15,166 bases of DNA, taken from the NCBI GenBank assembly GCA_030535815.1, contig JAUNRD010000015.1, positions 1 to 15,166 on the forward strand, in the 5' to 3' direction. Made by a program: the position numbers and the translations under genes. The notes beneath the pieces were generated by a model that had not been told where the DNA came from, did not search any database, and saw only the letters and a list, made by a program, of their open reading frames with translations. Shown here piece after piece: positions 1 through 7,304 of this stretch. This DNA is from Clostridia bacterium (lineage in GTDB: Bacteria; Bacillota; Clostridia; CAKSNL01; HGM11501). The first letter of the stretch is position 1. Each line of letters begins with the position of its first letter.

Positions 1-1
1 G

Positions 2-1318
2 CCCAAAGATGCCTTTGACTATAAAATAGGCATGATTCATCAGCACTTTAAGCTGGTTGAAGTGTTTGATGCGGCGGAAAATATTATTTTAGGTCTTGAG
101 GATGCAGGAAAGTTTGATAAAAAGGCATATATTGACAAGATAAATGAAATCAACAATCAGTATGGATTTGGAATGGATCCCTTAAAGAAAATTTATGAAA
201 TGTCCGTTTCCGAAAAACAGACTGTTGAAATCATAAAAGTTTTATTCCGTGGCGCTGACATTCTTATACTGGACGAGCCTACTGCTGTTCTTACGCCCCA
301 GGAAACAGAGAAACTTTTTGATGTTTTAAGAGAAATGCGTGATGACGGTAAGGCAATTATCATTATAACCCACAAGCTTAATGAGGTTATGGAAATTTCT
401 AACCGTGTGGCGGTGCTCCGTAAGGGTGAATACATAGGAACTGTTGAAACAAAGGACACAAACGAAACAGAGCTTACTGAAATGATGGTGGGGAAAAAGG
501 TAAGCCTTAATATCGAAAGAAAAGAGCCGGAAGGTACGACCGAGCGACTTGTGGTAAAGAACATAAACTGCAAAAGCCGTGAAGGTGTAAAGCTTCTGGA
601 GGATATTTCATTTACTGCAAATTCAGGTGAAATTTTAGGTATTGCCGGAATTGCGGGAAGCGGACAGAGGGAACTGCTTGAGGCTATAGCAGGTCTCCAG
701 CATATGGAAACCGGAGATATATTATATAATGATCCCAAGACCGGCGAGGTTGAAGACCTGAGAGATAAAACTCCTGTGCAGATAAGAGAAATGGGAGTAA
801 GGCTTTCCTTCGTTCCCGAGGACAGACTGGGTATGGGCCTGGTTGGAAATATGGACATTGTAGATAATGTAATGCTCAGAAGCTATAAAAAGGGAAAGAG
901 CGTTTTCCTTTCAAGAAAGGCTCCAAAAGATCTGGCTGAAAAAATTATAGATCAGCTTGAGGTTGCAACCCCTGATGCCAACACGCCGGTGAGAAAATTA
1001 TCCGGCGGTAACGTTCAGAAGGTTCTGGTTGGTCGAGAGATTGCATCAAGCCCCACCGTTTTGATGGTTGCATATCCCGTAAGAGGTCTTGACATAAACT
1101 CTTCATATACCATATACAATCTTTTGAATGAGCAGAAGGAAAAGGGCGTCGCGGTTATATACGTTGGTGAAGACCTTGACGTGCTCTTGGAACTTTGCGA
1201 CAGGATTATGGTTCTGTGCGGAGGAAAGATAAGCGGAATCGTTGACGCAAGAACCACGACAAAGGAAGAAGTGGGCCTTCTTATGACGAAACTTAACGGA
1301 GGTGAAGGAAATGAGTAA
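2..1318 (+). CDS. ABC importer dual ATP-binding subunit, BMP/nucleoside (NupO/YufO) type, 5'-truncated
   Basis: This is the ATPase of an ABC importer for nucleosides or simple sugars, acting on the inner face of the membrane with the two permeases that follow. The frame is open to the window edge, so the first ATG at 32 is internal: the upstream codons lead into a Q-loop (MIHQHF). 438 residues are visible. The family is about 510 aa, so the start and the first Walker A lie outside the window. The first domain shows Walker B (ILILDEPTAVLTP) and a switch histidine (IIITHKL). The second shows the lysine-less Walker A usual in this family (GIAGSGQ), the signature LSGGNVQKV and a divergent Walker B region (VAYPVRGLD). 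The first domain's signature reads MSVSEKQTVEI instead of the usual LSVGEQQ-type. The gene overlaps the next by 8 bp. The substrate is not shown; the binding lipoprotein is probably upstream. Confidence 0.93.
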   Translation, partial: PKDAFDYKIGMIHQHFKLVEVFDAAENIILGLEDAGKFDKKAYIDKINEINNQYGFGMDPLKKIYEMSVSEKQTVEIIKVLFRGADILILDEPTAVLTPQETEKLFDVLREMRDDGKAIIIITHKLNEVMEISNRVAVLRKGEYIGTVETKDTNETELTEMMVGKKVSLNIERKEPEGTTERLVVKNINCKSREGVKLLEDISFTANSGEILGIAGIAGSGQRELLEAIAGLQHMETGDILYNDPKTGEVEDLRDKTPVQIREMGVRLSFVPEDRLGMGLVGNMDIVDNVMLRSYKKGKSVFLSRKAPKDLAEKIIDQLEVATPDANTPVRKLSGGNVQKVLVGREIASSPTVLMVAYPVRGLDINSSYTIYNLLNEQKEKGVAVIYVGEDLDVLLELCDRIMVLCGGKISGIVDARTTTKEEVGLLMTKLNGGEGNE

Positions 1319-2399
1319 TGTAAAGCAGCATCACGAAAGTGCGTTTCACATTTCAAAGCGTGATGATATGCCTATGATTAAGGCATGGGCAGTAAGACTT
1401 ACAAGTATTATTGTTGCTTTAATAGTTTGCTCCGCTGTTATCGTGCTTTTATCAAAGCAGAATCCTCTTAAGGTTTTCGGAGTAATGTTTGAAGGTTCCT
1501 TCGGTACAACCAGAAGAATTCTTAAGCTTAGTCAGAACGTTGCCATGCTCCTTTGTATATCTTTAGCGGTAACACCTGCATTCAAAATGAAGTTCTGGAA
1601 CATCGGTGCTGAAGGACAGACTCTTGTGGGATGCCTTGTATCAGCAATAATGATGCTCTATTTCGGACAGACTATGCCTTTATGGATTTTACTTCCCTTA
1701 ATGCTTATAGTAAGCATATTAGCCGGCGTAATCTGGGGAATAATTCCTGCATTTTTCAAGGCAAATTTCGGGACAAATGAAACACTTTTCACGCTTATGA
1801 TGAACTATGTGGCAACACAGGTTGTATCCGTATTCATTGCTGTTAAGGTTAAGTCAGGATCCCAGGTTATGGGTGTTATCCAGGGCGGATGGATGCCCAA
1901 GCTTTTCGGAAAAGACTATATTATAAACATTATAATAGTTCTTCTTCTGACAGTAGGAATGTATATTTATTTCAAATATTCCAAGCACGGATATGAAATC
2001 TCTGTTGTTGGAGAAAGCGAAAATACAGCGCGTTACATAGGCATAAACGTAAAAAAAGTTATTATGCGTACAATGGCTCTATCCGGCGGTCTTTGCGGTG
2101 TTGCAGGTTTCCTGCTTGTAGCAGGCGAACATCATACCGTTGCAACCGATACGGTTGGCGGTATGGGCTTTACGGCAATTATGGTTTCCTGGCTTGCAAA
2201 GTTCAACCCCGTAGTAATGATGCTTGTATCCTTCCTTATTGCTTTTATGGAAAGCGGTGCGGGAGAAATTGCAACCCAGTGCGGACTTAATCAGAGTATT
2301 GCTGATATTCTTACCGGTATAATAATATTCTTCATCATCGGAAGCGAATTTTTCGTACAGTACAAAATCAGTTTCCGACAGAAACATAAGGAGGCGTAA
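1311..2399 (+). CDS. ABC importer permease 1, BMP/nucleoside (NupP/YufP) type
   Basis: This 362-aa inner-membrane permease belongs to the BPD_transp_2 (branched-chain/ribose/nucleoside) class. I chose the ATG at 1311 because GGAGG at 1298-1302 sits 8 nt upstream. A GTG at 1302 in the same frame overlaps that ribosome binding site and is less likely. After a soluble N-terminus of about 25 residues, several hydrophobic segments follow. The motif FKMKFWNIGAEGQ (about residues 91-103) is characteristic of the NupP/YufP side of this transporter class. The gene lies between the ATPase and the second permease, with the short overlap and 2-bp gap expected for a co-translated complex. The substrate (nucleoside, purine or simple sugar) cannot be told from the permease alone. 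Confidence 0.93.
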   Translation: MSNVKQHHESAFHISKRDDMPMIKAWAVRLTSIIVALIVCSAVIVLLSKQNPLKVFGVMFEGSFGTTRRILKLSQNVAMLLCISLAVTPAFKMKFWNIGAEGQTLVGCLVSAIMMLYFGQTMPLWILLPLMLIVSILAGVIWGIIPAFFKANFGTNETLFTLMMNYVATQVVSVFIAVKVKSGSQVMGVIQGGWMPKLFGKDYIINIIIVLLLTVGMYIYFKYSKHGYEISVVGESENTARYIGINVKKVIMRTMALSGGLCGVAGFLLVAGEHHTVATDTVGGMGFTAIMVSWLAKFNPVVMMLVSFLIAFMESGAGEIATQCGLNQSIADILTGIIIFFIIGSEFFVQYKISFRQKHKEA

Positions 2400-2401
2400 A
2401 A

Positions 2402-3388
2402 ATGTTTGCTACAATAATAAACAAAGCAATCGTGCAGGGCATCCCTCTGCTTTTCGGCTCCACAGGAGAAATTATAACGGAAAAATCAGGTAACCTTAAT
2501 TTGGGTATCCCCGGAATTATGTATGTTGGCGGAAGTGCCGGTGTACTTGGTGCTTACCTTTATGAGAGAAGCTGCGCGCTTTCCGGAACTACGCCCGCCG
2601 CTTTCTGGTGCATAGTTATTCCGCTGCTTTCATCTCTTTTAGGTTCTGCGCTTCTTGCTCTTATCTACAGCTTTTTAACAATTACATTAAGAGCAAATCA
2701 GAATGTAACAGGTCTTGCGCTTACCACCTTCGGCGTAGGTTTCGGTGACTTCTTCGGAGGCTCTCTTACAAAGATTTTCGGCGAAGGCGGAAACCTTAAC
2801 GTTAAGACTACGGCTGACTATTTCAAGGTGACGCTTCCCTTTGCGGACGACCTTGGAGCGTTTGGTGAAATTTTCTTTTCCTACGGATTTTTGGTATATG
2901 TGGCTATTATAATAGCTTTTGTATCAGCGTTTATCCTGAAGAAAACCAGAGTTGGTCTCCATCTTCGTGCGGTGGGTGAAAATCCCGCAACGGCAGATGC
3001 CGCAGGTATCAGTGTTACAAGATATAAATATGCTGCTACGGTTATAGGTGGTGCAATAGCAGGTCTTGGCGGACTTTACTTCATTATGGACTATACCGGA
3101 GGTTCCTGGACAAACGGTGGCTTCGGAGACCGTGGATGGCTTGCAATTGCTCTTGTAATTTTTGCGCTCTGGAAGCCTAATATAGGTATTCTGGGATCTG
3201 TTATTTTCGGAGGACTCTACATAGCCAGTGTGTATATTGAGGGCCTCGGAAATGCAACAAAGGAAATGATAAAAACCCTTCCGTACCTTGTAACGATTGT
3301 TGTTCTTATCATAACAAGTATGAGGAATAAAAAGGAAAACCAGCCTCCTCAGAGCCTGGGTCTTCCTTATTTCAGAGAAGAAAGGTAA
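2402..3388 (+). CDS. ABC importer permease 2, BMP/nucleoside (NupQ/YufQ) type
   Basis: This 328-aa membrane permease pairs with the preceding one to form the heterodimeric channel. AAGGAGG at 2388-2394 lies 7 nt before the ATG, and only two bases separate it from the previous stop, so translation is probably coupled. The N-terminal stretch GEIITEKSGNLNLGIPG (about residues 22-38) matches the family's E-K/R-SG-x-LNLG loop. The later segment VGENPATADAAGISVTRYK is the conserved cytoplasmic loop that contacts the ATPase. Length is normal and the frame is intact. It is the last gene of the operon, followed at once by a strong hairpin terminator. Confidence 0.93.
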   Translation: MFATIINKAIVQGIPLLFGSTGEIITEKSGNLNLGIPGIMYVGGSAGVLGAYLYERSCALSGTTPAAFWCIVIPLLSSLLGSALLALIYSFLTITLRANQNVTGLALTTFGVGFGDFFGGSLTKIFGEGGNLNVKTTADYFKVTLPFADDLGAFGEIFFSYGFLVYVAIIIAFVSAFILKKTRVGLHLRAVGENPATADAAGISVTRYKYAATVIGGAIAGLGGLYFIMDYTGGSWTNGGFGDRGWLAIALVIFALWKPNIGILGSVIFGGLYIASVYIEGLGNATKEMIKTLPYLVTIVVLIITSMRNKKENQPPQSLGLPYFREER

Positions 3389-3422
3389 AAAGTTGCTGTG
3401 GCAAAGCCACAGCAACTTTTTT
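3389..3422. terminator. Bidirectional rho-independent terminator between convergent genes
   Basis: A perfect 12-bp stem (3391-3402 with 3406-3417, core TTGCTGTGGC) closes a 3-nt AAA loop. It has A residues on the left and a run of six T on the right. It follows the permease stop directly and lies 12 bp from the stop of the convergent AraC gene, so it can end transcripts from both sides. The same hairpin core recurs at 9280-9312. Confidence 0.92.
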
Positions 3423-3433
3423 CTGTATGAAGT

Positions 3434-4321
3434 TTATTTTTCAAGAAGAGCTCTTGCAGAAAATGCGTTTTCGGTATCACGCTGCCGCTTTCTGTATTCC
3501 GATGGGGTAAGACCGTAAAACTTGCGGAATTTTCTTGAAAAGTAACAGGGATCATCGTATCCCAATGAAGAGGAAATATCTCCCACATCCATATCGGTTT
3601 CTCCGATTAACTTTCCTGCCTTTCTCATTGAAAGGTCGGTTGCATATTTAAGGGGAGAAAGCCCCGTAACCTCTTTGAAAAGATGAATGAAATAATAGGC
3701 GTCAATTCCGCAGAGGGCGGCATATTCTTCGTTGGTCTTATGGGGGAAGGGATTGTTTTCTATCTCTCTTAAGGCGGGAAGAAGCTTTGCATATTTTGCG
3801 GATTTCTTGCTTTCGTTTTTAATTTCCCTTGCAAGGAATGACATATAATCAAGGAAAATGGAAACAGCCTTAAGCTCATAGCAGGGCTTTTGACGGCGTA
3901 TCTCCTCAATCATCGAATGTATATAGGTGATAGCGGTGCTGTTTACCTGAGTGTGAAAAATTTTAAGGGGAGAAAAGCCTGTGGTTTCAACAAGCTCGGA
4001 AGATGCATGGCCTGTAAAATGCACCCAGGCATAGCTTGTAAGCTCGGCAACGCAGCGGTATCTCTGAAGAGCTCCGGGAGGGTATATGATAATGTCCCCG
4101 GGAGTGAGAAGCGAAATGGAACCGTCGGCAAAGTGGTGCTCCATTTTCCCGGAGAATACATAAATAATCTGCCAGTCGGGAAGTCCGTTAGGGCGGTTTG
4201 TGCCGTAGGTTTTTGAAATCATATCCTTATAGTAGCCGGTATTGTTTATGTGCAGAAAATCGTCTGAGGCGTTGTGGATACCGCTGGAATCCGTGCCGTA
4301 GTAAGCAGATTGGAAAAGCAT
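3434..4321 (-). CDS. AraC-family transcriptional regulator (cupin plus double HTH)
   Basis: This 295-aa cytoplasmic DNA-binding protein has the usual AraC/XylS layout. Residues about 40-105 form a cupin-like sensing domain (WQIIYVFSGKMEHHFADGS, then a PGDIIIYPPG turn). Residues about 190-280 carry the two helix-turn-helix units (TNEEYAALCGIDAYYFIHLF and DISSSLGYDDPCYFSRKFRK, then GLTPSEYR). The ATG at 4321 is supported by AAAGGAG at 4331-4337, 9 nt away. It is divergent from the secreted glycan-binding operon, which is therefore its most likely target, probably as a sugar-responsive activator. Its own promoter overlaps a 24-bp palindrome, which suggests control of its own synthesis. The ligand is unknown. 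Confidence 0.93.
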   Translation of the reverse strand: MLFQSAYYGTDSSGIHNASDDFLHINNTGYYKDMISKTYGTNRPNGLPDWQIIYVFSGKMEHHFADGSISLLTPGDIIIYPPGALQRYRCVAELTSYAWVHFTGHASSELVETTGFSPLKIFHTQVNSTAITYIHSMIEEIRRQKPCYELKAVSIFLDYMSFLAREIKNESKKSAKYAKLLPALREIENNPFPHKTNEEYAALCGIDAYYFIHLFKEVTGLSPLKYATDLSMRKAGKLIGETDMDVGDISSSLGYDDPCYFSRKFRKFYGLTPSEYRKRQRDTENAFSARALLEK

Positions 4322-4340
4322 GGGATAATTCTCCTTTATA

Positions 4341-4352
4341 ATACAAAATTGC
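4341..4352 (-). promoter_or_regulatory. Third, inverted copy of GCAATWTTGT motif (candidate distal AraC site)
   Basis: Read on the minus strand this is GCAATTTTGTAT, matching the two direct copies at 4421-4432 and 4444-4455 in the 10-base core. It lies in the leader of the AraC gene, about 92 bp from the copy nearest the divergent promoter. That is the sort of position from which an AraC-type protein could form a DNA loop. Its role is inference; the sequence match is direct. Confidence 0.45.
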
Positions 4353-4381
4353 TTTTTTCAGAAAAAATACAAAGTAAGAAA

Positions 4382-4405
4382 GTGCTATATAGCGTATTAT
4401 AGCAC
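4382..4405. promoter_or_regulatory. 24-bp palindrome over the AraC promoter -10 (candidate operator)
   Basis: A perfect inverted repeat, GTGCTATA-N8-TATAGCAC, covers the minus-strand extended -10 (TGC-TATAAT) and the predicted start site near 4389. A protein bound here would block polymerase, so autorepression or repression by another factor is the simplest reading. An outer 11-bp inverted repeat (4348-4358 and 4415-4425) surrounds it. Confidence 0.5.
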
Positions 4406-4424
4406 GGTTTTTCAAAAAAAGCAA
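4396..4424 (-). promoter_or_regulatory. Sigma-A promoter for the AraC regulator
   Basis: On the minus strand TTGCTT (4424-4419) is followed by a 17-bp spacer and a perfect TATAAT (4401-4396) preceded by TGC, an extended -10. The predicted start near 4389 gives a leader of about 67 nt. The -35 is weak, but the extended -10 compensates. Confidence 0.6.
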
Positions 4425-4455
4425 TATTGTCCTGTATTTAATCGCAATTTTGTTC
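4421..4455 (+). promoter_or_regulatory. Direct-repeat pair GCAATWTTGTYC next to the -35 (candidate AraC activator site)
   Basis: GCAATATTGTCC (4421-4432) and GCAATTTTGTTC (4444-4455) match at 10 of 12 positions and are 23 bp apart, about two helical turns. The second ends two bases before the -35 of the plus-strand promoter. Tandem half-sites abutting the -35 are the known arrangement for activation by AraC-family proteins. I infer this as the binding site of the divergent regulator. Confidence 0.55.
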
Positions 4456-4456
4456 A

Positions 4457-4485
4457 TTGACTAAGTTTTTTATGTGTGTTATTAT
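4457..4485 (+). promoter_or_regulatory. Sigma-A promoter for the secreted glycan operon
   Basis: TTGACT (4457-4462), a 17-bp spacer and TATTAT (4480-4485) with an extended TG at 4477-4478. Transcription should begin near 4492, giving a leader of about 29 nt before the ATG at 4521, with AAAGGAGG at 4507-4514. Confidence 0.7.
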
Positions 4486-4520
4486 ATCTAAAAGAGCTTA
4501 AATGCAAAAGGAGGACAAAT

Positions 4521-7292
4521 ATGAAAAGGTTTTTATGTATTTTACTTGCTCTGGTTATGCTCTCGGGGATGATTACGGTTGCCTCAGCAGCGGAGATTAC
4601 CCTTGGTGCATCTGACGTGGCTGACAAGTCGGATACCGGAGTGGCTGTTGTTGACGGAAGCATAAAAAGCTGGAAGGACGGCGGCTATGTGGGCTTCAAA
4701 GTGAAAATGGATGGTGTTAAGTCCATTTCAATGGAGGTAACAACCGTTATCGTTGACTGGACAAATGGTGAGGCTTTCAGAATAAGACTTGACAATCCCA
4801 AAGACGGTGAGTTTTTGGGCTATATGCTTATAAACAAAAACGGCACCAATACATATAAAATGCCGGTTGAAGGAACCTTCACGGGCGAGAGAATGCTCTA
4901 CATCGTGCAGAACTACCATATGCAGGGACACGTTGATATAAAGAGCATCACTCTGTCTTCTGAGGAATATACTCCAGAGCTTATAACTCCCGTGCCCGAT
5001 GAAGATATTATCGATAACTATTCCGATACATGGGTGGCAACAGACTCTCTCGGACGAAAGATTGCCGATTTTGAAGAAGCAGGTCCGGTCAAAGAGGGTG
5101 AGCGCCGGGTTGGTATTTTCTACTGGCCCAACCATCAGGGAGACAAGAGTGCGGTAATTGCATCGGAAGCTATTAAAAAATATCCCGAAGCAAAGACGGA
5201 TTATGACCATGAGGTGTGGTTTACTCCCGGTAACTCAAGTCCCGGTTCAATTTACTGGAACGAGCCTCTTTTCGGCTTTTATAACGGCGAAGATTACTGG
5301 GTATTCCGCCGTCATGCGGAAATGCTGGCAAATGCAGGCGTAGATGCAATATTCTTTGACTGCACCAACGGCGACAGAAGCTTTGTAATCTCTTCGGGTA
5401 TGTGCTTCAAGGCGTTTCATGATGCAAGGGAAGCGGGCGTTGATGCACCGAAAATTTCCTTCTATATGCCTATGGGCGCAAGCCACGAGGAAAAATGGCG
5501 TATGTTAAAATCCGCATATCTTAACTTCTACGAAAGCGGAGAATATGCTGACCTCTGGTTTATGCTTGACGGAAAGCCCATGCTTCTTGCCAACGAAATA
5601 GAAGGCGGAACAGGAAGGGCTGATAAGGAAGATCCCGAAGATTTGGGTCTTGCTTCAGATATCAAGAAATTCTTTTCCGTAAGAGGAAGCGGTGCCCGTC
5701 GTGCCGAGGACTATTTAGAGGGTGACTGGCATTGGCTAAGCCCCTATCCTCAGCCCCTTCGAGGCATGGAGGAGGACGGAAGACCTGAGTTTATAAATGT
5801 CGGCGTTGCTATAAATGAATCCTATGAAACAGGCGGCGTGGGAACAGAAGCCTTTTCCGATGAATATATAAAGGGCCGTAGCTATACTGAAGCTTTCGGC
5901 GAAGATTACAGACCTGAGGCAACCCGCCACGGCTATTTCATGCAGGAGCAGATTTCACGTGCACTCGCAGAAGATCCCCACTTTGTATTTATAACAGGCT
6001 GGAACGAATGGCACGTTAGCCGTTCTAAAGAGCTTGGCGGAAAAACAAACGTATTTATCGATCTTTTCGATGATGAGGGAAGCCGTGATATCGAGCCTGC
6101 AAAGGGACCCCTGGGCGATGACTATTACAACTTGATGGTTGACTTTATAAGAAAGTACAAGGGTGTTCGCCCTGCACCTTTGGCAAGCGGAGCAAAGACC
6201 ATTGATATTGCAGGCGATGCAAGTCAGTGGGATAGCGTAGGACCTGACTTTATCGCAGATTTGGGCGGCTATGAAAGAGACGAATATTCCAACAAGAATG
6301 TGGAAACTCAGGAAATGCTTCATTATACCGCAAAGGTAAACAACGTAATTACCTCATCCAAGGTAAGCTATGATGAAAAAAATATTTACTTTATGGTAAA
6401 GACAAAGGATGCCATAAAGGAAGGCAAAAACTTTATGAACCTTTATATAAACACCGACAGAAATTATCAGACAGGCTGGGAAGGCTATGACTATGCCGTA
6501 AATATCGGTGAAAAAGGCAAGGTTTCAAAGTTTGGTGACAAGTCATACACACTTACAGATGCGGGAAAAGCAAATTACAGTGTGAAGGATAATGTAATGC
6601 AGCTTGCAATTCCGAGAAGCATAATCGGAAAGACGGAAGATATTGAAATGGAATTCAAGTGGTCTGACTATGTGGATATTGCAGGGGATGTGCTTAACTT
6701 CTATCTTGAAGGCTCAACTGCACCTATGGGACGTTTTAATTATCTTTATACAGAAATAGAGCAGAAGTCTTTAACCGAAACTGAAAAGCTTAACCTTACA
6801 GATTGCACCGTGATGGTTGCAGGCAAAAACGAAATGGTTGCAAACGGCGGAAAAATGAAGGTTTATGAGCCTGATGTAAGATATACTACCGTTACGGAAA
6901 ACGGTATGCTCTATTTCCCCGCAGCAGCACTTAATGACATTTTGGGCTACGGAAGAACAAAGGTTGAATGGGGCAATGTTGAAAGCGATATGCTGATTGT
7001 AAAGACGCATACCCTCGATAATTCCACCGACGAGGATGCAACCTGGAACGGAAAGAAGATAAATTCCACCTGGATTTACACAACAGCAGGCACAAATGAA
7101 GTATTTATCGGCGGAAGAAGCGCCGTTCTTACAAATCCTGTTAAGGTTATAAACGGACTTTGCTATGTTCCGGCAAGCCTTCTTTCCGATTGCTTCGGAT
7201 ACAAGGTGACAAACGAGGGCAATGTGTGGACAATGGCAAAATCCGGCGTGTCAGCCGAGCTTACCGCAAAAGCGGCAGAGCTTATAAGATAA
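4521..7292 (+). CDS. Secreted multidomain protein with GH71/GH99-like barrel, CBM9-like and stalk domains
   Basis: This is a 923-aa secreted protein, probably a glycoside hydrolase. The ATG at 4521 is chosen for AAAGGAGG 6 nt upstream and because a signal peptide starts there (MKRFLCILLALVML, cleavage near ASA at 21-23). Residues about 25-148 form a beta-rich domain that may bind carbohydrate. Residues about 193-545 look like an alpha/beta barrel: it opens with VGIFYWPNHQG, has FFDCTNGD around D280, and FITGWNEWH near its end with E496. That last motif resembles the WNEW strand of GH99-like and WbsX-type proteins. Residues about 560-742 resemble a CBM9/DOMON-like sandwich. Residues about 760-910 resemble a copper-amine-oxidase-N 'stalk'. 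No LPXTG or SLH anchor is evident. The substrate and exact family are not established; a DUF5010-type non-enzymatic role is possible. Confidence 0.72.
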   Translation: MKRFLCILLALVMLSGMITVASAAEITLGASDVADKSDTGVAVVDGSIKSWKDGGYVGFKVKMDGVKSISMEVTTVIVDWTNGEAFRIRLDNPKDGEFLGYMLINKNGTNTYKMPVEGTFTGERMLYIVQNYHMQGHVDIKSITLSSEEYTPELITPVPDEDIIDNYSDTWVATDSLGRKIADFEEAGPVKEGERRVGIFYWPNHQGDKSAVIASEAIKKYPEAKTDYDHEVWFTPGNSSPGSIYWNEPLFGFYNGEDYWVFRRHAEMLANAGVDAIFFDCTNGDRSFVISSGMCFKAFHDAREAGVDAPKISFYMPMGASHEEKWRMLKSAYLNFYESGEYADLWFMLDGKPMLLANEIEGGTGRADKEDPEDLGLASDIKKFFSVRGSGARRAEDYLEGDWHWLSPYPQPLRGMEEDGRPEFINVGVAINESYETGGVGTEAFSDEYIKGRSYTEAFGEDYRPEATRHGYFMQEQISRALAEDPHFVFITGWNEWHVSRSKELGGKTNVFIDLFDDEGSRDIEPAKGPLGDDYYNLMVDFIRKYKGVRPAPLASGAKTIDIAGDASQWDSVGPDFIADLGGYERDEYSNKNVETQEMLHYTAKVNNVITSSKVSYDEKNIYFMVKTKDAIKEGKNFMNLYINTDRNYQTGWEGYDYAVNIGEKGKVSKFGDKSYTLTDAGKANYSVKDNVMQLAIPRSIIGKTEDIEMEFKWSDYVDIAGDVLNFYLEGSTAPMGRFNYLYTEIEQKSLTETEKLNLTDCTVMVAGKNEMVANGGKMKVYEPDVRYTTVTENGMLYFPAAALNDILGYGRTKVEWGNVESDMLIVKTHTLDNSTDEDATWNGKKINSTWIYTTAGTNEVFIGGRSAVLTNPVKVINGLCYVPASLLSDCFGYKVTNEGNVWTMAKSGVSAELTAKAAELIR

Positions 7293-7304
7293 GGAGGCAT
7301 TGTT

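Noticed and set aside
193..858. Long open frame on the minus strand inside the ABC ATPase gene (221 codons)
   Set aside because: The product is low-complexity and rich in Ser, Pro and Ile, shows no family motif, and lies wholly antisense to a gene with clear ATPase motifs.
2924..3415. Minus-strand open frame under the second permease
   Set aside because: It would read through the terminator hairpin and has no ribosome binding site or recognisable domain; it is antisense to a conserved permease.
4476..4520. Upstream in-frame start for the barrel protein
   Set aside because: It lies inside the promoter, and the extra 15 residues would precede a good signal peptide that starts at 4521 with a strong ribosome binding site.
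4728..5210. Minus-strand open frame inside the barrel gene
   Set aside because: No motif, no ribosome binding site, and the opposite strand has a continuous domain structure.
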